Positions 14,110 through 25,051 of a stretch of 64,000 bases of DNA are shown here, one piece after another. The notes under the pieces are model-generated. The model ran no database searches. It was not told the origin of the DNA and saw only the letters and a list, made by a program, of their open reading frames with translations. The DNA comes from Gymnogyps californianus (lineage: Eukaryota; Chordata; Aves; Accipitriformes; Cathartidae), in contig NC_059481.1 in NCBI RefSeq assembly GCF_018139145.2, positions 11,644,368 to 11,708,367 on the forward strand. The letters are read 5' to 3'. Numbering within the stretch: position 1 is the stretch's first letter; every line of letters begins with the position of its first letter. Made by a program: the position numbers and the translations under genes.

Positions 14110-14270
14110 TTGACTTTTCGTTGTTCCTACTTGTATGCTGGTATGCATCACAATAATGTATTTTCACCCTTGCTTTTTGCTTTAGCCATTGACTCATTGA
14201 CTTGTTTGTTGATAAAAGACAGTCAGCTGAGTGAATCCCAGGAGGGGATGACAAGATTTTTGATCACTAA
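14110..14270 (+). mobile_element. Possible L1/Tx1-like LINE reverse-transcriptase relic
   Basis: A plus-strand frame (14092-14337) contains the peptide SPLLFALAID at 14164-14193, preceded by AGMHHNNVF. In L1/Tx1-clade LINEs the conserved reverse-transcriptase motif 4 reads approximately RGTRQGCPLSPLLFALAIE, so both the core and its left flank line up. The expected YADD box further on is not intact; a degenerate LLYGM lies about where it would fall. CR1 and L2 elements use a different motif here (G-P-V-L-F-N), so this is not simply more CR1. The fragment is short, old and truncated on both sides. A chance match of this length is possible but unlikely. Confidence 0.45.
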
Positions 14271-15572
14271 TGGTATGGTACCTCAGGCCCTTCTATATGG
14301 AATGTCATTTGATTTGATTTATATAGTGAAGAGTTAATATAATATTATCTAAAGTGCTTTTTAGGATTGATTTATATACTCCTACTTTAACATTAATTGG
14401 AAAGTATCTATTGTTATCTCTCTAAAGGTCAGCTTCTCCTCTGCTTACTCACATGAGTAATGTAATTGATTGCAGTGCATCTGCTCCTGAGAATAAGGAG
14501 ACCCTGATTTGATGCCATGTTGAATGGGAATAGCTCCAGTAAGTCTATATGTAGATGTTGAACAATAAAACTTCAGAGCAATACACCTTATCTCTTGCCT
14601 ATTTAGTGTTGCCTCCTTTCTTATTTTGTTTGGCTAGAACACTGTTAAGAATAAATTTGGGCCCTTTTACAAATAATTTCCAAGTCTACTTGTAAGGAGA
14701 TAATCCTGGACAGCCTCAAATCCTTCACCAAATGTTTTGTTGCTTGGTCACCATCTGCTTAGGGCAGGGCTGGACAAGTAGGTTTTTTCCCAACTCTGGG
14801 TACTTCCTTTACTGTGTCAGTTGTACTGTCACTGTAAGGTAACTCAGAGACAGCATTTCTCCATCACTCAGCATTATGCATGTTATATTCTCAAGCCTTG
14901 GAATTTCAGCTCAATACAGAAGGAAAATTAGGTTTCAAATTTTAAATATAGATATATAAAGAAGTATGCAAAAATATTGTTTATTGGAACTAGGTCTTCA
15001 CCTGTATCCATGCTTTTGAAAATCACTCCTATGATTCTGCCTTCCTGTCATTTTTCTGAAGTGAATGACGTCCATAAACTGGTTTTTGTTCAATTATTTT
15101 TTGACAGTGTTTATTTCTGACACATTAACCAATTGCTTGTAGTCACAATTATCTCAAAGGACTGGAATTAACATTTTAATAAGATATAATCTGCTTCCAT
15201 TCATAACTTCTGAGTTTTAAATTATAACACATATAATACTTTAGTGCTGAATCATTTGAGGGATTCTACAAAATATAGAGATAATTGAAATGAGGATTTA
15301 AACTTGGATTATTGGAAGGAGGATTAAATTCAATCTGTGAACAGCTTGAAATGTTTTATGTTAATACAAACACAAAAATCCTGTCAGATTTATAGCATAG
15401 AGCCCACTGTTCATTGGGAAGCAAGAAACAGATATATTTTCCTCTAGATTTGAAATACGCTAGAACTGTAAAGGGGGAAAAGGAGACTTTATTTACAGAT
15501 GTGGAACTATAGGAAAAATAAAGTTTAGGGGTTTAGGAAATCTCATGCCAATTAATAGAGTTCCTTCAATTA
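14271..15572. other. Unique AT-rich sequence
   Basis: No gene or recognised repeat. The stretch is AT-rich with dense stops on both strands. Confidence 0.55.
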
Positions 15573-16790
15573 CAGAAAAATAAGGTTAAAAGGTACCTCG
15601 AGACATCTTCTAGTCCATCTTCCTCCTCCAAAGCAGGATGTGCAGGATACTTCTGCCAGTCCTGACAGATGTTTATCCAACTTCATGCTCTGGAATTCCA
15701 ATAGTAAGGCCTTTCCAGTCTCCCAGATGAGCTGTTCCTAAGCTTTACTATCTTTCAGATTAGGAAAAAATCTTTCTTCCTATAATTACGCACAATTATA
15801 TGCCCTGTTCCTCTGGACCCAAACTTTATTTTGTTCCTCCTGGCAACTGTCATTTGTATGCTTCAAGACTGTGGTATTCCTCAAACACCCTCTCCCCCCA
15901 TAATTTCTGCCTGCCCAAATTCCTTCTCATAGGTTATGTTCCCTACGGGGGTTTCTGATATAATCCAGGTAGCAGTTGCTTTTCTATTTTTTGGCTGCAT
16001 GATACAGTTCACTCACACTCATTTCGTAATCTACTATCTGGCTTTTTTGCTCTCCTCAGTCCTGCATTTCTGCCTCTGACTGTTCCTGCATAAGCAGGAA
16101 CAAGTCCTTATCTTTGGTCTTAATTAGTTCTATCATCTTTTTTTTTTCCATACCACTGCTTCAGTTAGTCAAAATCATTTTGATTTCTGTTCCTGTTCTC
16201 TAGCATACCTGCAGGTCCTCCCTCTTTGGTGTCATCTGCAAGCTTAGAAAGGATCTCTTCTTGATAAAACCTTGAATAGAACCAGACCCAGGATAGAGCT
16301 CACCTTCTTCCTTAGGTGGTTGCCTTCTTACCCTATCATTGAAGGAAATGAGATTTTTTTTTTTTTACATGATTTATTCTTGCAAAATCCATGTCAGCTG
16401 TTACCTACCTTCTTGTCATCTTCCAGGTGCTTACAAATAATTTTATTACTTCCCTTTTCTCCCCAAGGGTTGAAGTCAAGCTATCTATCTGATAAATTTT
16501 CCAGCTACTCTTTCCCCCCATTTTTTCATATTAAGACTGGATTTCATTCTAGTAAACCCTTCTCTCTCCAAGTTCCCATAGATAATAACTTCTGAGATTT
16601 CTTCAGCTTGTTCTCTGCATATTTTATGATGAAAATCATCAGGCCTAGACTGTTTGAAATCACCTTAATTACCTAAATATTCTCTAACCTATTTACTCCT
16701 CCTTCTCCTCTGAGATCTTATCCTCTTTTTTTTTGGTATTTAATGCAACAGACTCCTCCTTGTAGTTGACTTACTCTATTAGTTAAGAAG
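15573..16790 (-). mobile_element. Old CR1 (L3-like) LINE fragment with RT region, degenerate
   Basis: Read on the minus strand, this is the 3' part of a CR1-superfamily non-LTR retrotransposon. The plus strand shows hallmark antisense phrases: ctagtccatc near the 3' end (15610), then ctttggtgtcatctgcaagc at 16225-16244, which encodes the (F/L)ADDT catalytic box of the reverse transcriptase. Next come aatccatgtcagctgttacc (16387) and gtcaagctatctatctgata (16473), which correspond to the YRPVSLT region, then tcatcaggcctag near 16640. The order and spacing match an L3/CR1-type ORF2. Many stops and indels show it is long dead, and the phenylalanine of the FADD box is replaced. The 5' boundary near 16790 is approximate. 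The open frame at 16272-16595 on the other strand is a shadow of this element. Confidence 0.82.
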
Positions 16791-17225
16791 GTATAGACCC
16801 CTCTGCCAGGTCCCTGAACATAATACACTTCATGCAGTTTTGCTACAACAGAATTGAGGAGGTTATAGAGATTCTGCAGCAGAAATTTCATGTACCCTAC
16901 GATAGCTCTCTAAAGAATCTCCGAGTCGTAGAGCAGAAGAAGGTAACTCAGCTCCAGTGCAGCTGCAGCTGCATGTATCTGCCAGGGCATGGAGTGGCAG
17001 GCTTAGCCCACACAGCGATGCCACTGCAGCTTGGAGACAGCACTGGTGACAAGACTTCCCTGAAGGTCTGCTCTACTTTTACAGGCAATGCAGTCCTGGC
17101 AATTCTGTTACCTTTGAGGGACTTTCATGTGCCTCAGTATAAAAGCAGAATTTGTAACTTAGTTATGTCACATTATTGCAGTTTCCTCCTGTAACATGCC
17201 TAGTTAGCATGTGATCTGTTTATTA
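16791..17225. other. Short unassigned stretch between two CR1 copies
   Basis: Contains a 120-codon plus-strand frame (16832-17194) with no recognisable domain, including a ctgcagctgcag-like run near 16960. It could be unique DNA or a very decayed further part of either CR1 copy. I cannot assign it. Confidence 0.4.
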
Positions 17226-17718
17226 ATCATAGAATCATGGCCGGCAGGGACGTGGAGAGGCATCCTAGCCAAATCCCTGTGCAGGGACAAAAATAAAAGT
17301 TGAAGTGTTTCTGGCAGATGTTTGCCTTATCTGTTCTTAAAAGCTCTGCAACCCTTCTAAGTAGTTCTTTCAATGTCTAACTGTCCTAATAACTAGGAAG
17401 TGTTTGCTTGTGTGGTCTAATTCTTGATGCATTGTAAGGCTTTGTGCTGGTTTTGGCTGGGACAGAGTTAATTTTCTTCACAGTAGCTAGTATGGGGCTA
17501 TATTTTGGATTTGTGCTGGAAACAGTGTTGATATTACAGAGATGTTTCCGTTACTGCTGAGCAGTGCTTACACAGAGTCAAGGCCTTTTCTGCTTCTCAC
17601 CCCACCCCACCAGCGAGGAGGCTGGGGGTGCACAAGAAGTTGGGAGGGGACACAGCCGGGACAGCTGACCCCAACTGACCAAAGGGATGTTCCATACCAT
17701 GGGATGTCATGCTCAGCA

Positions 17719-17724
17719 TATAAA
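17719..17724 (+). promoter_or_regulatory. TATA box of solo LTR 2
   Basis: TATAAA in the context agcatataaagctggg, collinear with the TATA boxes of the other two LTRs. Confidence 0.65.
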
Positions 17725-17907
17725 GCTGGGGGAAGAAGAATAAAGGGTGGGGGACGTTTGTAGTGATGGTGTTTGTCTTCCCAAGTAACCGTTAGGTGTG
17801 ATGGAGCCCTGCTTTCCTGGAGATGGCTGACCACCTGCCTGCCGATGGGAAGCTGTGAATGAATTCCTTGTTTTGCTTTGCTTGCACGTGGGGCTTTTGC
17901 TTCACCT

Positions 17908-17913
17908 ATTAAA
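17908..17913 (+). terminator. Polyadenylation signal of solo LTR 2
   Basis: ATTAAA followed by ctgtctttatctcaaccc, the same arrangement as in LTRs 1 and 3. Confidence 0.6.
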
Positions 17914-18190
17914 CTGTCTTTATCTCAACCCATGAGTTTTCTCACTTTCACTCTTCCGATTCTCTCCCCCATCCCACCGGGGCGGGGGGGGTTGGGGGGG
18001 TGGGGGGCGCGGAGTGAGCGAGCAAGGGGCTGTGTGGTGCTTAGTTTCTGGCTGGGGTTAAACCACGACAGGCTTTTATTTTCTATCCTGTCCTATCCTA
18101 GTAGAAAAGCAGAGAAGTTCATTATCTTCCTCCCTGTGGCAATCGTGTATGTACTGGCAGATTGCTGTCTCATGTCCAGGCAAGGTGGTT

Positions 18191-20146
18191 CTTCAATATT
18201 TACACCATTTCCCTTGAAATATGTTTTAAACATGTTGGGGACAGAGAATAGCTTGTTCAATTTCGGAGCTGACAGAATGCAAAATCATGTATTGATTCTG
18301 TTATTAACCTAAAATATGTTTGATCAGCTTGTCTCACTTTTCACTGCACAATCCTCTGTAATTCTATATTTTATTTTTTATTGCGTTTTTGTATTGTCAC
18401 AGTTCCAAATTTAAACCAAAAAAACCCCAGAACCTATGGAAGAATCAAATATCAAAGCAAATATTTGATTTTTGTATAGTTTCCAGAAAGCAAAATTTAT
18501 CCCTAGTGTGAGCAGACACCATTCTTTGGACTTAATGGGGATATGCAGAACTATAATGAGTCTGAACTGGCTTTTCACTGCAATATTGGTTATTGTGTAT
18601 GTGCAGCAGTCACAAATCTCCTGCCAGTAATATTCAATGAAAATATAAAGCATATAAGGACACATATATGTAGTTCCATGTTAATGTTATTATAATAGAA
18701 ATTAAACTGAGGCTGTTAGACTAATAACAGGTACCAGCCTTCTGTTTGCATAATTAATGAAACAAACTATATTTGTAAACCAATTTGTAGGGCATCGGCA
18801 TTGTGGAATTTTCCAGACTGTGGGTTAGATAAACTGTTTCATGTTTAACAAGACACATGTGAAGACTTCAAGCTGTGACTGCAAGACATAAGGTCAACCC
18901 CTTGTGGAACCAAAAGGAAGAAATATTAGGATAAACAGAGTTACATCTTGAAATTTATAAATTGATGGAGTGACTCGGGGGGAGGAAGAGAGGAAGAATA
19001 GTATCAAACAACAAAAATATTATTCAGCAGAAACAGTAAAAAATAATGGTAATGGGAAACCAGGATTAACACCTTCTTATTAAAGATCAGACATTGATCC
19101 TTCACCGTGCGAAGGGTGAAACTTGAGTCTAGAGGGCTCAGCCAGAGGACCTGAGGGCATGCAAAGTGATATTTGCATATGGTTTCATCATCCCATGGTT
19201 ATAAAACTGAGCACTCTCAGTGGTATCAATGCCTTGCAGAAAACAGTATGCCTCTGAGAAAGAAAGAGGAGGGACAGATAACAAAGGAGATGATGGTGGA
19301 ATAGGCTCAGCATCAAATTTGCTAAGGTGTTGCTTTTCACTTGACATGAATTCTGTATTGAGGCCAAATTCACTTTGAGAGCAAGTTCCTTCTCTGATAC
19401 AAAAGGCAGAGTGGAGCAATACACAAGTATTATTTGTGTTTGCATAATATCCGTGCAAGTATAGTTTGTATTGTATTTGACTTTCCATAACTGCATGACA
19501 ACCTGGATATACATATGTGCAGAGTACCTTGTCAGTTACTACCTAGGCACAGCATCTGAGGTGGCTTCTAATAAAAATCCATAACTCTCTGCATCATGTG
19601 CTGCATGAAATCACATGCATTCCAAGGTGTTAAGGCTTAGCAGTAATGTTGGAATTAAAAATGAAAGGTATAAAAAATGTAGTTCTCGTGTATAATTAAA
19701 ATTAAACTGGAGCTCATTTAAATAGTTTCGTCAAGAGTCAACATTTGACTTTTTACAAGATATATGTCTTCGTGAAGTGATTAGAATATCTATACCTTCT
19801 TGTTCTTCTGAATTCTGAGTTTTCTTTCCTGTGTTTTCTCTCTGAGTAATATCAATCGGACCACATGATGTGAATTGGCTGTTGCTCTTAAAATACAGCA
19901 TCTCAGGCAGACGCCAAGAGATACCACAAAAGATCTTAGCAATAACTAGCATATGTAAACCTTACTGGGCCTGAATAGCAGGAGGAATTTATAAGATGCT
20001 TTTTGTGATACTATGCATATAAGAGCATCCCCAAAAACTTGCGCATGGGAAGATCTTTGTGCAGAAAAGGACATAGCCATTGGCATATTTGAGATGATTG
20101 AAACCAATGACCAAATGCTTGTTAAAAGTTAGTTATTAATATTTAT
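18191..20146. other. Unique sequence, no gene supported
   Basis: Two overlapping minus-strand open frames (about 108-116 codons, 19138-19514) show no known domain. No repeat is recognised. AT-rich. Confidence 0.5.
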
Positions 20147-20251
20147 GCTGAGATTTTCAAAGGAGCCTAAGGGAAATGTATGCTCCTGACTCATTGAAAT
20201 TCACAAGGAGCTGAGTGCCTAACTCCCTTAGCTTCTGCTGAAAATCCCAGC
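20147..20251. mobile_element. Small palindromic, MITE-like element
   Basis: Two 28-base arms at 20147-20174 and 20224-20251 are inverted copies of one another (22 of 28 bases match; both carry a gattttca core and end in ctaaggga on the arm's own strand). The spacer is about 49 bp. This structure, and phrases such as gagattttcaaaggagccta, resemble old amniote non-autonomous DNA-transposon repeats rich in attttcaaa...gcctaa. No target-site duplication can be read with confidence, so the exact ends and family are open. Confidence 0.45.
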
Positions 20252-21171
20252 CTTAATCTCTGTGTGACAATCTGATTTTGATGTTTTACAAACCACACTC
20301 CCAAGAATGTGGATATGCTTGGGAAGCTGGGAGAATGCTGTGAGTGCTTATATTTAGTGCCTTTATTTTGACATAATTGTTTAAAGGACTTTAGATGAAA
20401 ATTTGTAAAGTGAAGCAATTTCCAGCTGAAAACCTCATAACACAGGCTTCAGTCTGTATTAGTGATGTAAACATATACATTAAACTTTGTAATGGAATTT
20501 ATGAGACTTAATGAGCAAATTTTTATTGTGCTGTAATACTATGTTGAAGCTGTTCTTCCTTCTTCGTTTTTCTTTGCCTACAGCTACAAATAAATTTGAC
20601 ATGCCATATTATTATGTTGTCCTAGTTCACCGTAAGTTTATAATGTTACCTAAAACCAGAGCCTTTATTTGAAATTGCTGGCAAAAGTGATTTTGCATCA
20701 TGCCTTTCACTCAGAATGATATACAAAATGGACCCAATCATTTGAAAAATATGTTCATAGCATATTTTTTTATCATACTTATTTCTAATGATATTGCAAC
20801 TGTGAATCTTCAACTAACCAAGACAGCCCAGTCAGCTTATTTCTTCAAAGACTCACTGTAGCATTGTGAACAAATACAAACAGGTAATGCTAATTTAAAC
20901 TATCAAATGGCTGGTTTTGTTCAAAGACACTAAGATCTATGTGACTATGCAAATTCAGTCCTTGGTTATACTCTTGCAATCCTACTATCATCAAGCTGAT
21001 TGCAGAAGCGTAACCAAAGGAAAAAGTATCACTCCTACTGATATATCTGCGAGCCTGACTCCATAATCCCAAACTATTTTATTTATAAGGTACCCAAGGG
21101 TGGAAATAATTTAATATTTCAGCTTGTGTTTCTGCTAATTGCCTTCCTGAAAATGAAGTAACCCACAAAGT

Positions 21172-21193
21172 CCAGTTCTGTCTACAGAACTGG
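21172..21193. repeat. Perfect short inverted repeat
   Basis: Arms ccagttctgt and acagaactgg are perfect reverse complements separated by two bases. The centre resembles an AGAACA/TGTTCT-type steroid-receptor half-site arrangement only loosely. It is likely a chance hairpin. Confidence 0.7.
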
Positions 21194-24100
21194 AAATTTT
21201 GCCAAAGTCTTTACTGTTGGAACAGGTGGAGGATTCCTAGCCGCACCAGCCAGCTCCACCTTCAGTAACTCAGCTTCTTCCACATTATTGTTAGTGTAAG
21301 CTATCAGCTTAAACCACAGGTCAAGTGTGCTTATAGACTCATAGAAATATACCGTAAAAACTAAACTGATTGCTAATCAGTGAACTATTGTAGTTAAGCT
21401 ACACTGTGTTATAATACTAGAATAGGATCATTTCAGTCTTTGAAATGACAGACAGTATTTTCACAATGATGTTTCTTTTAGCTGAAAGCTGTATTTTGAA
21501 GCCAAGAGCTGTAGTAAAGCAGAGGCAAAATATGTACAATTCACATTAACATTCTGTTAATGTTTAGAGGTCTAAATGGTAAGGAAACTATATAGATGTA
21601 AACACTACACCCAGTGAGAGATGAACCACTTTATCACCCTTCTTATATGTCCTGAACAACAGGCCCTAACTCAGGCCCACTGACTCATGGACTGTTTAGC
21701 TCTAGTGCCATGTACATGATAAATAATATTGGTAATACTCAGCAATATCACGCTTCACTGTCCAGCTGAAACCGGAGGATTCCTTACTTGCTTAAAGAAA
21801 TATTTACTGAAATAGATCTTAAAGTTCATCAATACCTCTCCCCTGGTATTATTCCAGAGTATGTTCACTGAAGGCAATATGTTACCAGCATAGCTAAGTG
21901 TCCACTTGGCTCAGGCTTTCCAGGTATCCCAACCAAGGCTTTGTTTTAATGAGAAAGAATGCTGTGTTCTGGGGCTCAGAGCTCAATTAGCTGTGGGATT
22001 TTAATATTCTTATGCCTGATTAGGAGTCCAGGTAACAAGCAGAGCTGGTTGAACTTCTTTCCATATGAAAATGTAGGAAAAAATAATTAAACTGAAGAAA
22101 AATGTCAACTTTTTTGTTAATGCTTCTCCCCCACCTTCTTTGGTTAATTATGAAACTCTCCTTTTTCAAATTGGAAAGATAAAAAAGAAAAAAAAACCAG
22201 AACTGTTCCACAATTTCGTAGTTCTTCCATCTTTCTTTTAAACAACTCTAGAAATGAACCTTTTTCTTCCTACTGTGATTTAAGTTTCTCTGCCCAAGGC
22301 ATGAGAACACAAGATTTAACAGTGACCACAAATGATAACATTGGTTAACTTGGCTTCAGAAGCTTCTTTCAGCTCCTCCTTTTAAGAGAAAATCTTTGGT
22401 ACTCAAAGATCACGTAGTGAAATCCTAGCCCCACTGAAGGCACCAGGAAATTCAGTTGCGCTTACTGGTAACAGAGTTTAGCATCTATTTTTGTGATAAA
22501 TATCCAAAACTGTATCTGTGCAGGTTTTCTTTATAAACTTCTTAAAATCTAACTATTCAACAAGACATTATCGAAGTTGTAAAGAACCTGTTAAGCATTG
22601 CCAATCCTGTTAACATCGCTGTGATGAATACAAGTGCAGTAGGAGTAATCTGACAACAGGCAGCAGGGCAAACCCTGTCTTCCTAAGCAATTCACAAAAG
22701 TGTAAAACAATCTTTTCATCTTTGTTTTGCAAGTGGAATGGCACCTTTGTCTTCAGAAACGTGTAAACTGTCACTGCCTGAAACATCAAGCTGAGCCTTG
22801 TCATGCCCGTTTATATGAGACTGATTGTGTAGTACTAATCTACAGGCTTTGAAACTGCTTCACTTGCTAAATCCAGTTGAAGACTGAAAAGTGCTTGATA
22901 AATCCTTAGAGTGTTTTAACTTTGAAGAATTCTTTTGCAACCGAGACAAACAGGATTAGTACATTTGGCCTCCCATAAGGGAGCTCTGGATCTCCCTTTC
23001 ACTGACAGAGCACCCTTGCCATTTTTCCTCCCATTAGCACCTCTTGATCAGAAAGGTAAAGAGATCAATAGGTTTGTAACATCATCTTTTTAGCCTGGCC
23101 CTAATAAAATATCTGTTGAATTCTCTGTATTACAAGACTGTGATTCAAAGCTTTCTAATTTAGCTGTAAAGCATGTTCTGGCCAACATTTTCTGATAGGA
23201 AAGTGTGCTGAAGTCAGTGGAGTGCTTTCTAATCAATTCCAGTGGCTCTGGATCAGGTTATAAAATTTTATCCTGTTGTTTTTCTTTTTTTTTTTTTTGT
23301 TGTTTGTTTTTTGCTGTTGAGGTTCCAGCTCCATCACTAAATATGTTCTACTATTTTCAAAGAAATACAGATAAACCAAACCTTACATGATCATTGTAAT
23401 TAAGGGTTTAGAGATTGTTTGGCTCTCATAAGTACTTTAAATGACTATTTTTAAAATGAAACCTTACAAGCTGATAAAAGCTAAGCAATCTGTGGTCCCT
23501 TTGCAGGTACTTTCACCTATGTGCACAAATGGCTTTTACTCTCTGTTTACTGAGAGTACTGGCAACCACCCACCCTTGTATTCAGAGGAGAGTTAGACTC
23601 TACTCTGGCAGCTGGGAGGTGTGAACAGGATGGAAAAGCAAGGCCTTTTACTCAGCACTCCTTCCGAACGTACACGTTGTGACCCAGTTTGTAAAAGCAA
23701 TGGAGAACCATTCTGTATGCCGAACATTGTCTGCAGAGCTGAGAGGGATTTTGCTGCCAGGGAAAATGCCTGGCAGGTTACAGTGCCTGGAAATTTAACT
23801 CATTCATTTTGGAAGTGTTTTAAGTCCATCAAAAAGAATTCTGTACTAGGACATGAAAACACAAGTAACTGAATCGCACAAAAGCCCTGCTCAGCCTCTT
23901 CAATGCCTAGGGAGCCTTGGCACCTTTTGAAAGGCAGCCTCCCCATTTTGGTTGAGCTGAGCACTTGCTTCCCCCTGCAGCCATTCTGGAAAGACAGACA
24001 AGGTGCTCTTGCACTTGACTGTCCAAAATGAAGACCTATGCAGAACACATGAGCACACACTGACAATACTGAGTTCAGCTAGTGATAGCCACTGGTGTGC

Positions 24101-25032
24101 AAAGGTTGCTCTGGTATTAGTATGGCTGCTCCCAATCTTTATGTAACATTTGAACAGCTAAAAGCATTGCTCTAGGAAGTGTGAGGTTATTCCCTATGCC
24201 CTGTTCAGGCCGAGGAAGATCAAAGCCACATTGTCAAAGAAAACGCTACCAGCATCCACACTGCTGGCTCTGTCCAAAGTTGAGGTGACCGTCACCCCTC
24301 AGATGGGATCTGGGCCAGTGTATAGAAACGTTTAATAAGATTAGGCCCAGAGAAACCAGGGGTAAATGAAGTGGGTATATATGGGCAGAACACTAACCAT
24401 GCTCAGAACAGCTCAAGTACCAAAAGTAGTATAGCAATAATACTGCAATATAAATACAGCAATGATAAACTGCAGAGCAGTTTAATGCAGGTGAAGTGAT
24501 GCATTGAAGACTGACAGGGAGTGCGCTCGGGAAGCCCTTTCTGGTACTATGCTGTATGGAATAGATATTCATAGAGAAAGGCAAGACTTCAGAAACAATT
24601 TTCTATTTAGCATTCCCTATTCCTTCCCCTAGGTGTCTTGCACATCACTTAGTCTTCTGTCTCCAGTGAATTCCCTTTGTAACAATGATTAGTGAATTCT
24701 GCTACCAGGGTTGAGTGCATTTGTATCTGGGCCTTACTCTTCTGCTTGTCTGTATGGTCTCTAGCACACAGTGCTTTGTAAATAACAGCAAGTGCTTTGG
24801 CTTGCAACGTTTTTCAAATCATGTTTAGCACAGAGGAAAAGCATCTTTGACAGCTCTGCAAACTCAATCTTGAGATACAATAGACTTTTACATTGCTGTA
24901 GTTTAAAAAGTTAAAAGTATACAGTTTAAAAACTGCCTACCTAGATAGTAACATGACAGATTTTAAGCGGATTTAAGCCTTTCTAATATAAACAGTACTA
25001 ACACTAAAAAATTGTTATTTCAAGCTCTTTCC

Positions 25033-25051
25033 TTTTTTTTTTTTTTTTTTT
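25033..25051. repeat. Poly(T) tract, 19 bases
   Basis: Uninterrupted T run. It may be the reverse-strand tail of an old retroposed sequence, but nothing recognisable adjoins it. Confidence 0.8.

Larger units (their letters stand above)
17443..18070 (+). mobile_element. Solo LTR 2, same ERVL-like family, different subfamily
   Basis: This 628-bp element begins TGTGCTGGTTTTGG and ends AAACCACGACA. It is flanked by a perfect 5-bp duplication, ggctt, at 17438-17442 and 18071-18075. TATAAA lies at 17719 and ATTAAA at 17908. It shares the U3 block around ccataccat and the tatctcaacccatgagtttt run of the R/U5 region with LTRs 1 and 3. It differs in the 5' U3 (gagatgtttccgttactgct near 17539), lacks the ATT microsatellite, and carries a G-rich tract at 17980-18010. 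No internal retroviral sequence is present, so it is a solo LTR. It sits inside an older CR1, which dates it as younger than that CR1. Confidence 0.9.
17226..18190 (-). mobile_element. Old CR1 3' end, minus strand, split by solo LTR 2
   Basis: The plus strand starts with tcatagaatcatgg, the reverse complement of the (ATTCTATGAT)n tail that ends CR1 elements. It continues with phrases typical of the antisense CR1 3' end, including gcagatgtttgccttatctg (17311). At 17437 the match breaks at solo LTR 2 and resumes after 18075 with atcctgtcctatcctagtag (18084), agaaaagcagag (18102) and cagattgctgtctcatgtcc (18159), which are the next segments of the same CR1 region. The LTR therefore inserted into a pre-existing CR1. 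The far boundary near 18190 is approximate. Because it has its own 3' end, it is a separate copy from the fragment at 15573-16790. Confidence 0.8.

Noticed and set aside
16272..16595. 107-codon plus-strand frame
   Set aside because: Antisense to the old minus-strand CR1 reverse-transcriptase region.
17878..18312. 144-codon plus-strand open frame
   Set aside because: It begins in solo LTR 2, crosses its right boundary and the target-site duplication, and ends beyond the old CR1, so it is an accidental join of unrelated elements.
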